Assembly: GCF_003386095.1 (NCBI RefSeq)
Contig: NZ_QREG01000012.1
Span: 122,192 to 186,191 of the forward strand
Origin: Marinoscillum furvescens DSM 4134
Lineage (GTDB): Bacteria; Bacteroidota; Bacteroidia; Cytophagales; Cyclobacteriaceae
DNA length: 64,000 bases
Direction: 5' to 3'
In this document: positions 53,145-61,865 of the stretch, in pieces
Layout: every line of letters begins with the position of its first letter
Numbering within the stretch: the first letter of the stretch is position 1
Position numbers and translations under genes: made by a program
Notes under the pieces: model-generated
Told to the model about the DNA's origin: nothing
Seen by the model: only the letters and a program-made list of their open reading frames with translations
Databases searched by the model: none

Positions 53145-54404
53145 AAACAAATCTATTTCCGTTAATTCTTTCTTGATCTTCTGACGCGTTCGGTGTTGTC
53201 TATACCAAAATGAAAAGAGTATGGATAAGAAGAAAAACGCCGTACCAGTAATACCGAACGTGGCAAATCGTTCTGATTGCTTACGATCTTTATTGGCCGC
53301 TAATACGTCAAAATAACGTTCTGTGAGCAATTCAATGTTGTATTTTTTATCCAACTCTTCTATTTCACGTTGCTTTTCTATGAAACGCTCCAGCTCACGT
53401 GTGTATAACCGCTCGTAGGTAAGAGCTTCTTCTATGCGCTTTTGTTGAAAGTAAAATTCAGCGAGTTGCTTGTAGATTTCGTAATAATCTGGAGGTAGGC
53501 TTCCTTCTTCAATCAAAGCGATTGCCTTTTTAAAATGGAATTCAGCTTTATCTGTAGCTATTGTTTCAGTGTAAGTTTCGGCAAGGTACTGGTGACAAAG
53601 GATTCGTTTTCGCTTATTTGGAAAAATAGAGTCTAGTATGGTTTTGGATTGATTCAATAGTTGTAATGCGGTGGGCGTGTCTCTATAAATAGCTCTATGA
53701 ATATAAGCTGAGTTGTGCAATGCGGAAAGGTACGTCTTGAAATTAGTTGAAGGATCGCTATTGATTATTTGTTTATAGGACTCTAGCGCTTCTTCGTAAC
53801 GTTCTAGTTTTTTTAAGGCTACACCTCGTTTGTTGAGGAGCTCAAGTCGAAACCCATCAGGTAAATCTGGATCTTCGATAAGTTCATTTGCTAAATCTAT
53901 TGCCTCATAGAGACGATCATCATTAAGTAAAAAAGTAGTTTTGTTGTGGAGTAGTGCCTGTATTTGTCTCTTGTTACCAATATCTCTGGCAGTGGCTATT
54001 CCCTGGTCTGCAAACTTGTGTGCTAGCTCATAATGATGGTAATCGTCCATTATGTTGGCCAGGTTTTTATACATGGAAATAAGGTCTGGCTTCAAGGATT
54101 CTAGTTCGCTCTCTTCTGCATTTCGAGCACCTTCCAGGTAATAGATCACAGCATTGCCGTATTCATCAGTATTGGCACAGATATATGCCAGTAGGTAGTA
54201 GGTCTTAGTCAGATAGAAAGGATCATTGTCCTTTTTGATTTTCTCCAGAAAGTCTTCTGCTAACCTTTTAGAAGTGGTATAATGGGGGTCTTCACTAGCA
54301 AGAAAGACTTCCATAATAGCATCGTATTCATCAGATATTTTGGATGCCTGAAGAAGCGTGGTTGATAGTAGGAGTAGTAGTACGTAGTATATCCTTTTTA
54401 GCAA
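53133..54404 (-). CDS. TPR-repeat protein with C-terminal membrane helix
   Basis: 423 aa. Signal peptide/anchor (about 1-20), then a series of TPR-type helices (about 30-330: YAL-NAVIYYLEGA, YHHYELAHKFADQG, LEEALESYKQI), a coiled coil (about 335-365), one transmembrane helix (about 375-395) and a short basic tail. The pattern recalls sensor histidine kinases or LuxR-type regulators with periplasmic TPRs, but no output domain follows the membrane helix, so it is probably a truncated or adaptor version. Convergent with the XRE gene, overlapping by 12 bp. Confidence 0.82.
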   Translation of the reverse strand: MLKRIYYVLLLLLSTTLLQASKISDEYDAIMEVFLASEDPHYTTSKRLAEDFLEKIKKDNDPFYLTKTYYLLAYICANTDEYGNAVIYYLEGARNAEESELESLKPDLISMYKNLANIMDDYHHYELAHKFADQGIATARDIGNKRQIQALLHNKTTFLLNDDRLYEAIDLANELIEDPDLPDGFRLELLNKRGVALKKLERYEEALESYKQIINSDPSTNFKTYLSALHNSAYIHRAIYRDTPTALQLLNQSKTILDSIFPNKRKRILCHQYLAETYTETIATDKAEFHFKKAIALIEEGSLPPDYYEIYKQLAEFYFQQKRIEEALTYERLYTRELERFIEKQREIEELDKKYNIELLTERYFDVLAANKDRKQSERFATFGITGTAFFFLSILFSFWYRQHRTRQKIKKELTEIDLFSEV

Positions 54405-54440
54405 GGGAATTTAACCTTTGGTTTCTAACGGGTTTAAAGA

Positions 54441-54471
54441 TAAAAAAAAGTCATGGGAAATCCCCATGACC
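54441..54471 (-). terminator. Intrinsic terminator after the small lipoprotein gene
   Basis: Stem GTCATGGG/CCCATGAC (54450-54457 with 54463-54470), 5-nt loop, eight T on the minus strand (54442-54449). It separates the lipoprotein from the downstream TPR gene. Confidence 0.87.
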
Positions 54472-54507
54472 TTTCGTTATGTATACCAAAATCGTCGGTG
54501 TATCGTC

Positions 54508-54681
54508 TTATCCTCCGGGTTGATCTCCCTCTTTCTCTGTGTCATCTCCATTAGTTGGGGATGGTGTGTTTATTTCTGAGTTGTTCATCAGGTCATCCAT
54601 AGTCTCGTCTTGAGAGCAGGCACCAAACATGAATGCAGTGGCTAATAATACTAGTGAGAAAATGCTTTTAATTCTGTTCAT
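54508..54681 (-). CDS. 57-aa lipoprotein
   Basis: ATG at 54681, 57 aa, stop at 54508. N-terminus MNRIKSIFSLVLLATAF is a lipoprotein signal with FGAC as the lipobox (Cys at 22). The mature part of about 36 residues is acidic and low in complexity (DETMDDLMNN, then Pro/Asn/Thr/Asp/Glu). A terminator follows. Too short for a domain match; probably a small lipoprotein of the kind common in this phylum. Confidence 0.7.
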   Translation of the reverse strand: MNRIKSIFSLVLLATAFMFGACSQDETMDDLMNNSEINTPSPTNGDDTEKEGDQPGG

Positions 54682-54750
54682 CGCTTAATTCTTTTGTGTT
54701 AATTATGTTCTAAATTTAAGCTGAATAGTCGTGAAAAGATTCCTCAGTTT

Positions 54751-54765
54751 TAGACAAGGTGTCTA
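54751..54765. promoter_or_regulatory. 15-bp palindrome in the divergent lipoprotein/DUF4920 region
   Basis: TAGACA-AGG-TGTCTA. Lies 28 bp before the DUF4920 ATG and 69 bp before the lipoprotein ATG. Possible shared operator; the 112-bp gap has no exact TAnnTTTG. Confidence 0.35.
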
Positions 54766-54793
54766 CAAATAAAAACCTTAAAATCAGGTAGTT

Positions 54794-55285
54794 ATGAACA
54801 TAAATAATGCGTTATACAGGAGGTTATCCACATATTTTGTGGTGGGAGTAGTTATTATGCTAACATCATGTAACTCGTCTTCACAAGAGACTTCAGCGAC
54901 CTTTTATGGGCAGGACTTTTCATTAACTGAAGTGAAAAAATTATCTGATGTAGAAGCTGCCCTTACACTCAATGATTCACTACCAGAGGTAACGCTAAGT
55001 GGCGAGGTAAAAGCTGTTTGCCAGAAAAAGGGCTGCTGGATGACACTGAATAGCTCCAATGGCAACAGAGTTCGTGTTACCTTTAAAGATTATGGCTTTT
55101 TTGTGCCAAAAGACCTGAGCGGGAGTGTAGTGACAATAAAGGGTGTAGTGAAATCTGAAGAATTAAGTACTGAAATGGATCAGCACTACGCGGAAGATGA
55201 AGGTAGAGCATTTGACCCGGAAGCTGACTTACGTGAGATTTCGATAGTAGCTTCCGGAGTGACCGTAACCTCTAAAATGAATTAG
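54794..55285 (+). CDS. DUF4920 lipoprotein
   Basis: 163 aa. Signal with lipobox LTSC at about residues 23-26. The DUF4920 domain (about 35-160): FYGQDFSLTEVKKLSD, VTLSGEVKAVCQKKGCWMTL, VTFKDYGFFVPKDLSG, VTIKGVVKSEEL, HYAEDEGR. The Cys and later His/acid residues suggest a metal or redox site. Function unknown. Last 4 bp overlap the convergent membrane protein. Confidence 0.9.
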   Translation: MNINNALYRRLSTYFVVGVVIMLTSCNSSSQETSATFYGQDFSLTEVKKLSDVEAALTLNDSLPEVTLSGEVKAVCQKKGCWMTLNSSNGNRVRVTFKDYGFFVPKDLSGSVVTIKGVVKSEELSTEMDQHYAEDEGRAFDPEADLREISIVASGVTVTSKMN

Positions 55286-55653
55286 CTATAAAAGCTTTTC
55301 TGCTTCTTTTTTAAGAATAATTGGCGGAAGCTGTTTCCAGACAGCCCGCCAAAACCTCCACACAATCCTCCCACCAATCCTGAGGTGATTATAAGCATCA
55401 TAGGATCGTCGAATGGAAAGAGTTGTATGACTTTTTGTGACAGGATGCTCGCGGTATTGTAGTCCAGGTACCATGCATAAAGCATCCAAACCAATCCCGC
55501 ACCTAAAAATGTGCCTATAAACACGTTGATTCCACTTCCATGGATAATAAAACCAGTCAGAAAGGTTACAACAAAAACAATCCACCAGGGCATGTAGAAT
55601 GATAAAAAGTAGGTCAGGATCATGACCAATATAAGTCGAGCGATTAATTTCAT
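55282..55653 (-). CDS. Small four-helix membrane protein
   Basis: 123 aa with about four hydrophobic segments (8-25, 27-45, 50-65, 88-108) and a Lys-rich tail. A Gly-rich final helix (GLVGGLCGGFGGLSG) is notable. No family recognised. It is the downstream gene of the penicillin acylase with 4-bp overlap, so co-translated. Confidence 0.75.
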   Translation of the reverse strand: MKLIARLILVMILTYFLSFYMPWWIVFVVTFLTGFIIHGSGINVFIGTFLGAGLVWMLYAWYLDYNTASILSQKVIQLFPFDDPMMLIITSGLVGGLCGGFGGLSGNSFRQLFLKKKQKSFYS

Positions 55654-58073
55654 TTGTTTTTAGGGTAAAATGTCTGAGTAAACAATACCTGATCTGATGT
55701 GGATACATCCGGTCCGAATAATAACTGGTAATAATCACCAGTCGCCCATCTAGAAATCATATGGCCATAAAGCGGGCTACCAGGATTGCCCGTTTGACTT
55801 CCAGGGTAAACACCCCATGCACGTACTCCGTCAGGATCCATTTCCACTACCATACGCCACGAAGGACCGTGTCCTTTACTGGCAGCATTTACAATGCTCG
55901 AGTACCCACCGATTGGTACCTTTTCCTGTGAAAACGGCTTAAGACGTAAGATGTGGTTGATACGAGTGTTTTTGAAGGTTGACCAGGTATAATCTTCGCC
56001 ATGTTTCTGGGTCCAATTGTGAAGGCTATCCAGCGCCTCACCAAAGGTTTGGTTGATCAGATCTGATGTGGTCTCTATATTTTCGGTTTCCAGCACATCA
56101 GCAAATGCTAGTGTGGAGTCAGATTTTAACAATTCAATGGTCACAAACTTATTTGGCTTGTCTATTTGGGCGCTCACTGTATCAAATTCATCCCACAGGG
56201 AAACGTACAGTTTGTCCCACCACAACTGGTACACTGATGGAGCATTGAGGTCCGTTTCATTAAAGTAATCCCAGCGTCTTAGGGTTTTGTATTGGTCCCA
56301 TTGTTTTTGTTCAAATGCGGATGTGTCCAAATAGTCTAGCATCATCGGCAAGCTTTCGGATGCCATGTAGTTGTAGTTGTCGTTTTGTAAGCGCATCATA
56401 TCTTTAGGAGTGATGCTGTTCATTACCCGCAAACGATCATTGATTCGTCTGCCCCTATAATATTCGTAGCGGTGATCATAGACGTAGTAGGGGTATAGGC
56501 TATCTACTGGATGCTGGTTGGCAGAACTTACAAAGTCTCTATCCGGGTTTTTTACAAACATCATATGCTCGAATGGAATAAATGCTTTCCATTCATGAGC
56601 AGTGAGTGAGCCATCCATTAGAAACTTGCCTTGCTCTGGCCATTTTACCGGGAACTTACCAGGGAGCCAGGTGGCTATTTCACCTTGTGTAGACCCAAAC
56701 ACAAAGTTTTGGGGAGGCCCCTGAAACAACCGAAGCGCCTGTTTGAAATCTTCATAATTACTGGCTTTGTTGATGCCATGCATGGCCAAAAAGGTAGTGT
56801 TCGGAAGGTGGGCAATCCAGCGCATGGCATAGTTCGCTTTTCCGTTTTCACCCTTAAAGTTTCGGTCGTAAACCACAGGGCCGTGATGCACACGTATTAT
56901 AGTATCTGTAACTGTAGGGCCATCTGCCACCTCAAAGGTCTCGATGACTTTTTCGGTTTTAAACCACTGGTTATTGTAGAGGTATTCATCACGTGAGTCA
57001 TCTTTAAATTCAATAGCATACCAGTCTACCTGATCACGAGGGGAGTTTGTTACACCCCATGAAATACTGTCGTTGAATCCTATCAAAACAACAGGGGTGC
57101 CTGGTACAGTGACGCCCATTACATTTTTAGTAGGGGATTGCAAGTGATTGGCATACCAGATAGACGGCAGTGTTAGCTCCAGGTCTGGTTCATTGGCTAG
57201 CAACACATTGCCACTTTGAGTTTTGCTGCCAGCTACAGCAAAGTTGTTGCTGCCATTGAGGGGATGAGGCTTGTCTATGGTTTCCTTGGTCAGCTGTAGA
57301 GGGAAATCAATATCAGGCTTGCTTGCCTCGATCGGCTCAAAAGGCCACGTAGTGCCTTTGGGAATAACCGGGTCCAGATTGCCAAGTTGTTCTGGGAACA
57401 GTAGGTCAAAAACCTCTGGTCCAAACAAGCTAAGTGCATTGGTGTTTTCCAGATCTGCCTCGCTTCTCGAAAGGGTATTGCTCAGCATGGCATAAGCCAT
57501 ACAAGATTTTAGAGCACTCCATGCTTCTGGTTTGTAATCCAACAGTTTAAACTCCAGTGGATAATCACTGTAAGACAGCTGGTTGATGTAGGTGTTTACA
57601 CCCTCTGCATAGGCTTCGGTAATGGCAGATAGTTCAGGGTCCTGTGATACCTGCTCGTAAGTGTCTATTGTCATTTGCTTTAGGCCAATTCGTCGGTTGT
57701 GCCGATCAAAGTCCAGAGCTCTTTTACCAATCACCTCAGAGAGCCTGCCCATCACCAGTCGTGCGAAAAAATCCATTTGCCACAGACGATCTCTGGCCGT
57801 GACATATCCCTGTGCCATATGAAGATCACGTTCATTTTCTGCCTGGATATGTGGTATGCGCATCTCATCGTAATGTACCTTTACAGGGGAAGACAAGCCG
57901 GGAATCTTGAGCTCTTCCTTAAAATTGAATCCATCCTTTTCTGCATTTTGCCAAAACCCCTGAAAAGGGCTTAAAAATTTACCTAGCGGTGGGGTGCCTT
58001 TTATTCGGCTGTTGAGTGCTATGCCCAGAGCCATCGTAAGGATGATGAAGAAAACGAAACGAAAAGTTTTCAT
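55650..58073 (-). CDS. Penicillin acylase-family (S45) N-terminal nucleophile amidohydrolase
   Basis: 807 aa with signal anchor at about 5-22. Ntn-hydrolase precursor: the N-terminal alpha part (HMAQGYVTARDRLWQMDFF), a spacer peptide, and the self-cleavage site at Gly273-Ser274 in LNGSNNFAVAG, Ser274 becoming the nucleophile of the beta chain. Later GNVLLANEPDLEL and the oxyanion region are conserved. Family members hydrolyse amides such as penicillins or N-acyl homoserine lactones; substrate cannot be told. Periplasmic. Followed by the small membrane protein with 4-bp overlap. Confidence 0.93.
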   Translation of the reverse strand: MKTFRFVFFIILTMALGIALNSRIKGTPPLGKFLSPFQGFWQNAEKDGFNFKEELKIPGLSSPVKVHYDEMRIPHIQAENERDLHMAQGYVTARDRLWQMDFFARLVMGRLSEVIGKRALDFDRHNRRIGLKQMTIDTYEQVSQDPELSAITEAYAEGVNTYINQLSYSDYPLEFKLLDYKPEAWSALKSCMAYAMLSNTLSRSEADLENTNALSLFGPEVFDLLFPEQLGNLDPVIPKGTTWPFEPIEASKPDIDFPLQLTKETIDKPHPLNGSNNFAVAGSKTQSGNVLLANEPDLELTLPSIWYANHLQSPTKNVMGVTVPGTPVVLIGFNDSISWGVTNSPRDQVDWYAIEFKDDSRDEYLYNNQWFKTEKVIETFEVADGPTVTDTIIRVHHGPVVYDRNFKGENGKANYAMRWIAHLPNTTFLAMHGINKASNYEDFKQALRLFQGPPQNFVFGSTQGEIATWLPGKFPVKWPEQGKFLMDGSLTAHEWKAFIPFEHMMFVKNPDRDFVSSANQHPVDSLYPYYVYDHRYEYYRGRRINDRLRVMNSITPKDMMRLQNDNYNYMASESLPMMLDYLDTSAFEQKQWDQYKTLRRWDYFNETDLNAPSVYQLWWDKLYVSLWDEFDTVSAQIDKPNKFVTIELLKSDSTLAFADVLETENIETTSDLINQTFGEALDSLHNWTQKHGEDYTWSTFKNTRINHILRLKPFSQEKVPIGGYSSIVNAASKGHGPSWRMVVEMDPDGVRAWGVYPGSQTGNPGSPLYGHMISRWATGDYYQLLFGPDVSTSDQVLFTQTFYPKNK

Positions 58074-58202
58074 GCAGTGTTTTTTGGATTAAAATTGGAT
58101 ATGAGTCTCAGGTCATTCCCCAGCGCAAAAATGACAAAAGCCTGGAATAAAGATGAAAAATATTAAGAAAACCGCAGATTGCATAGAGTTGGTCAGAATC
58201 TG

Positions 58203-58784
58203 ATGAAGGCGAGTGCTACATATAGGAAGTTTTGGAAACCCGCTAGTGACCGGGTAATGGCTCTGGTGATGCTCATCCTGGCCGGTCCCGTCATGCTGCT
58301 TTTGGCTGTGGTTTTGAAGCTGTTAGGTCATCCGGTTATTTTTAAGCATGTGCGCCCGGGCCTCAATGCCCGTCCTTTTACACTTTATAAATTTACGAGT
58401 ATGCGTAGTGGTGAAATTTTCCCATTTGGGAGGTTTTTACGCCGTACTTCTTTGGATGAGCTTCCTCAGCTTTTCAATATATTAAAAGGAGAGATGAGTT
58501 TTGTAGGGCCCAGGCCATTGCTGATGGAGTATTTGGCGGTATATAATGAAACCCAACAAAAGAGACATCTACAAAAGCCTGGCGTGACGGGGTGGGCCCA
58601 GGTCAACGGTAGAAATGAATGTACATTTGAGGAAAAACTGGCTTTTGATGTTTATTACGTGGAGCATTGTTCGTTTCGTTTTGATTTTTTGATACTTTGT
58701 AAAACTGTAAGTCAAATTTTTAAATGGCGAGAATCAGACTTCCACGCCATACATACCAAAGTACCTCATACTCTTGAGTCATAA
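58203..58784 (+). CDS. Bacterial sugar transferase, PglC-like initiating phosphoglycosyltransferase
   Basis: 193 aa from the ATG at 58203 (MKASATYRK); a TTG eight codons upstream is less likely. One membrane re-entrant helix (about 18-42, LILAGPVMLLLAVVLKLLG) then the catalytic core: FTLYKFTSMRSGE, RTSLDELPQLFNILKGEM, VGPRPLL, KPGVTGWAQVNGRN. The usual D-E catalytic pair is in LDEL. Transfers a phosphosugar to undecaprenyl phosphate to begin a glycan. Its stop overlaps the aminotransferase start by 11 bp. The substrate is probably a diamino sugar made by the partner. Confidence 0.94.
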   Translation: MKASATYRKFWKPASDRVMALVMLILAGPVMLLLAVVLKLLGHPVIFKHVRPGLNARPFTLYKFTSMRSGEIFPFGRFLRRTSLDELPQLFNILKGEMSFVGPRPLLMEYLAVYNETQQKRHLQKPGVTGWAQVNGRNECTFEEKLAFDVYYVEHCSFRFDFLILCKTVSQIFKWRESDFHAIHTKVPHTLES

Positions 58785-59892
58785 GCGTATTTATTTTTCT
58801 GCCCCATGGGTAAGTGCTGAAGATATTCAGGCGGTGGTAAACACCCTGGAAAATGGGTGGATAGCGCCTGTAGGGCCTGAACTCAATGAATTTGAACGAC
58901 AGCTCCAGCATCAGTTTGGCTTTCCTAATGTGCTGGCGCTAAACTCTGGAACCTCGGCACTTCACCTGGCCGTACGACTGGCTGGAGTGCAGGCTGGGGA
59001 TGAGGTAGTCATCGGGTCGTTTACCTTTATAGCTGCGGGCAATGCTGTGCTTTATGAAAAGGCCCGCCCTGTTTTTATAGACAGTGATGAGCAGTCCTGG
59101 AACATTGACCCTGAGCTGCTGGGTGACTATTTGGCGAAAGCTGCGCGTAAAAAGAGCATGCCCAAAGCAGTCATTGTTACGCACATTTTCGGGATGCCAG
59201 CCCGAATGCAAGAGTTGGTAGAGGTTTGTACACGCTATGGTGTGGCGCTCATAGAAGATGCGGCCGAAGCTCTAGGCACATCTATTGGTGGCCTAAACGC
59301 CGGAGCGTTTGGAGATTACTCCATTTTGTCATTTAATGGAAATAAAATAATCACAACGAGTGGTGGAGGTGCATTGCTATGTCAAAGTGCTAAAGACCAC
59401 CAAAAGGCTGCATCTCTGGCTACACAGTCCAAAGTGCCAGCAGATCACTTTCACCACGAGGAAATTGGGTATAACTACCGGTTGAGCAATGTATTGGCAG
59501 GGCTAGGTCTTGGTCAGCTTAAGCGATGGGAAGAAATTTTGGGCCGTAAGCGCGCAATCAGCGAACGCTATCGTAGCGAATTGGCAGATATTTCGTGGCT
59601 GGCTCCTGCGCCTTTGTTGGAAGGAAGTACCTTCAACTTTTGGGTAAACCCTTTTTTAATAGACCCTAAGAAGCTATCACCTTCCGAAATGGTTAAGGCC
59701 TTTGATGCGCAAAACATTGAAGTGCGTAGGTTTTGGAAGCCACTGCACATGCAGCCTTTATTTTCTGGAGCGCCGATGCTCGGAGGAGAGGTGTCCAAAT
59801 CTTTGTTCGAAAAAGGGATTTGCCTGCCATCAGGAGCCGGCCTCACGCATGATGAAGTAAGCAGGGTGATAGAGGCAATTAAAAAACTGTGA
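58774..59892 (+). CDS. DegT/DnrJ/EryC1-type sugar aminotransferase (PglE-like)
   Basis: 372 aa from TTG (MSHKRIYFSAPW). PLP enzyme of the sugar aminotransferase family: LALNSGTSALHLAVRLAG, VIGSFTFIAAGNAV, LIEDAAEALGTS, and the PLP lysine in SFNGNKIITTSGGG. It aminates a keto-sugar nucleotide such as UDP-4-keto-6-deoxy-GlcNAc. Together with the PglC-like gene it matches the bacillosamine or capsule pathway, but the dehydratase (PglF) and acetyltransferase (PglD) are not in the window. Confidence 0.93.
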   Translation: MSHKRIYFSAPWVSAEDIQAVVNTLENGWIAPVGPELNEFERQLQHQFGFPNVLALNSGTSALHLAVRLAGVQAGDEVVIGSFTFIAAGNAVLYEKARPVFIDSDEQSWNIDPELLGDYLAKAARKKSMPKAVIVTHIFGMPARMQELVEVCTRYGVALIEDAAEALGTSIGGLNAGAFGDYSILSFNGNKIITTSGGGALLCQSAKDHQKAASLATQSKVPADHFHHEEIGYNYRLSNVLAGLGLGQLKRWEEILGRKRAISERYRSELADISWLAPAPLLEGSTFNFWVNPFLIDPKKLSPSEMVKAFDAQNIEVRRFWKPLHMQPLFSGAPMLGGEVSKSLFEKGICLPSGAGLTHDEVSRVIEAIKKL

Positions 59893-59893
59893 C

Positions 59894-60721
59894 TTAATTT
59901 TTACTAAACAGGCCTGGAGGGAGGTAATACTCCAATTTGAGATTTAAGAACAAATAGGCGTCCTTGTCTGAATGGTCACCACGTGGCATTCCTGAGGTTA
60001 GCGACTCATAAGCTTCCTCATTCACTACGCCAATCTCATCTTTGCGATTGCTCAAGAGCTCCGCAGTAGTATTGGGGTAGGAGGTTGGGTATTGGCCTGA
60101 TACGTCATCCAGGTAATCGCTAAAGGTATATCGAAACGCGACCTCAGTGATAAAGTTGAGGTAAGGGTTTACTTTCCATTTGAGTCCTGCTGCTGCCGGC
60201 AGGATGACTGTAAGTCTGCTATAGGATGCATCTTCTGTAGCTATGTCATATAAGGCATACGATTCGTTTCCCAGGTCAGCCATAGGATTTACTGTGGTAA
60301 AACCTACTCCCAGCGCAACATATGGATCCAACTTCCATCTTTTGTAATAATCACCTCGATATGAACGAAGGTAAAAAACGCCCTGAAGGGCAGCTTCCAA
60401 GTTTCTGGAGTAGAAGCTCAGGTTACGCTGACGTGCCCATGAGCTATCAGGGGCATGCTTGTCGTGCCCGCGAATCGCATAGTTACCCACCAATAACCTT
60501 GCAGATACTTTGCTCCAAAGCCTCGCTTCGATGGCCAGGTTTAAGTTAGACACTTCATTTTGTATGCTTCCATTGTGCTTGAGCTCTCCTCTGTATGAAG
60601 CAAAGCCAGCACCGGCCTGTACCGAGAAATAGCGGTCATTGAGCTGCCATGAAAGAAAGTTTTGTGCATGAGCAGCCAAACATGTGATAAGCGTAATGCC
60701 TAGTATGAAGAATTTTCTCAT
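59894..60721 (-). CDS. Outer-membrane beta-barrel protein (DUF6089/PorG-like)
   Basis: About 275 aa from the ATG at 60721 (MRKFFILGITL), giving a signal peptide ending AHAQN; an upstream in-frame ATG would put 19 extra residues ahead of it. Alternating aromatic strands (YFSVQAGAGFASYRGEL, LDPYVALGVGFTT, FITEVAFRYTFSDYLDD) indicate an 8-10 strand barrel. Resembles DUF6089 proteins such as PorG, a T9SS outer-membrane component, but I cannot confirm it. The C-terminus is GLFSKN, not an obvious outer-membrane Phe. Confidence 0.8.
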   Translation of the reverse strand: MRKFFILGITLITCLAAHAQNFLSWQLNDRYFSVQAGAGFASYRGELKHNGSIQNEVSNLNLAIEARLWSKVSARLLVGNYAIRGHDKHAPDSSWARQRNLSFYSRNLEAALQGVFYLRSYRGDYYKRWKLDPYVALGVGFTTVNPMADLGNESYALYDIATEDASYSRLTVILPAAAGLKWKVNPYLNFITEVAFRYTFSDYLDDVSGQYPTSYPNTTAELLSNRKDEIGVVNEEAYESLTSGMPRGDHSDKDAYLFLNLKLEYYLPPGLFSKN

Positions 60722-60781
60722 TTCTGCTACCAAAATAATGCTTTTCCTTTCCAGTTTGAAAATGGATGAGAAGATCATTTC

Positions 60782-61135
60782 ATAGAAAATGGTTTATAGC
60801 AGTGTATTATTAAACTGAGGTATTGTAATATTCAAAGGTATTTGCTGGTGGATAGTAATAATTTACAACTTTTTATATAATTTTCAAGTGATAGTGAAAG
60901 TCAACTGACTGAACTTGCTTCAAGTACACCGCCTGTACGAATTGGTATTATTTAAGATTTTCCGCTCTGGGCGTTGTGCTGGAGGTGTAGTAGTACGCTT
61001 AGCATGACTTTTTCTTCCACTTTTTTTAAGAATCGAATTATGGAGTTCTATGAAGGATTCACGAAAATATAATTGGTGACTATCACCACAAAATACGGTT
61101 GGTTAGGGTTTGGCAACCCTTTCTATTTTGTAAAA
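60782..61135 (+). ncRNA. Noncoding stretch with several hairpins, possible sRNA body
   Basis: About 350 bp without a coding frame upstream of an intrinsic terminator. Local hairpins: ACTTG-CTT-CAAGT (60913-60925), TGGTGA-CTA-TCACCA (61074-61088) and AGGGTT-TGGC-AACCCT (61105-61120). No exact TAnnTTTG promoter is seen, so the 5' end is unknown. Upstream is a minus-strand gene, so the terminator cannot serve a protein gene. Confidence 0.4.
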
Positions 61136-61167
61136 ATGCCCGTGGCTCTGTCACGGGTATTTTTTTT
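61136..61167 (+). terminator. Intrinsic terminator of an unannotated + strand transcript
   Basis: Stem CCCGTG/CACGGG (61139-61144 with 61152-61157), extended by weaker pairs to about 9 bp, loop of 7, then eight T. Lies 115 bp before the DUF6326 gene. Confidence 0.8.
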
Positions 61168-61281
61168 GGTTGTGGTTTTATTAGGTGAGTTTTTTAGGGT
61201 TATGTGATTTATAACATTCGTGCAACCCTGTCACAAGATCTTGCATCTGCTTGTAAAGAACTAACCAATCATCACGCACCT

Positions 61282-61686
61282 ATGCTAGACAACCCGAAGA
61301 TCAATATCAAAATAAAGCTGGCCGCTTTATGGACCTCCGTAGTTTTTTGTTACCTGTATGGAGACTATTTCGAATTGTATACACCAGATAAGGTAAATAG
61401 TCTGTTGACCGGTGACCATGTGATGGACAGCCCAATCAAATTATTAATTGCGTCCGTGACGCTAGCCATTCCCTCTCTGATGGTTGCCTTGTCCATTTTG
61501 TTACCACCAAAAATCAACCGTTTGCTCAATGTCCTTTTTGGTAGCGTATTCACCCTTATGATGCTGCTCATAGGGATAGGCTCCTTTACTCGCTGGTATG
61601 GGTTTTATGTCTTCCTCGCATTTTTGGAAAGCCTACTGACAAGTACGATCGTATGGCATGCCTGGAAGTGGCCCAGGAAGGATTGA
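61282..61686 (+). CDS. DUF6326 membrane protein
   Basis: 134 aa from the ATG at 61282 (MLDNPKINIK). Four hydrophobic segments; the family N-terminus INIKIKLAALWTSVVFCYLYGDYFELYTP is distinctive. Small inner-membrane family of unknown function. A longer in-frame version begins at a GTG at 61204, but the extra residues look unconserved. Confidence 0.88.
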   Translation: MLDNPKINIKIKLAALWTSVVFCYLYGDYFELYTPDKVNSLLTGDHVMDSPIKLLIASVTLAIPSLMVALSILLPPKINRLLNVLFGSVFTLMMLLIGIGSFTRWYGFYVFLAFLESLLTSTIVWHAWKWPRKD

Positions 61687-61813
61687 AGATTGTCCTGAAT
61701 TGGTTAGAAGGATTGAAAACAAAGAGTTTCGAAAAAATGAGTTCAGGTCAATAGTGGATTTTTACAATGCACAGTGCAGGTAGTGTGTACGTCATATATA
61801 ATGATTGGATTTA

Positions 61814-61843
61814 TTGTGATTGACACGGTAAGCGCTATATTTG
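61814..61843 (+). promoter_or_regulatory. Promoter TTG-N19-TATATTTG for the metalloprotease lipoprotein operon
   Basis: TTG at 61814-61816 and TATATTTG at 61836-61843 are 19 bp apart, the ideal Bacteroidota promoter. Predicted start near 61850, leader about 15 nt. A perfect 6-bp inverted repeat TTGAGT-GTAG-ACTCAA (61841-61856) covers the -7 element end and the start site, a possible operator. Confidence 0.65.
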
Positions 61844-61865
61844 AGTGTAGACTCAACCCTAAATC

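Noticed and set aside
55650..58073. Penicillin acylase as a resistance gene
   Set aside because: S45 family members act on many acyl amides; nothing here shows beta-lactam specificity.
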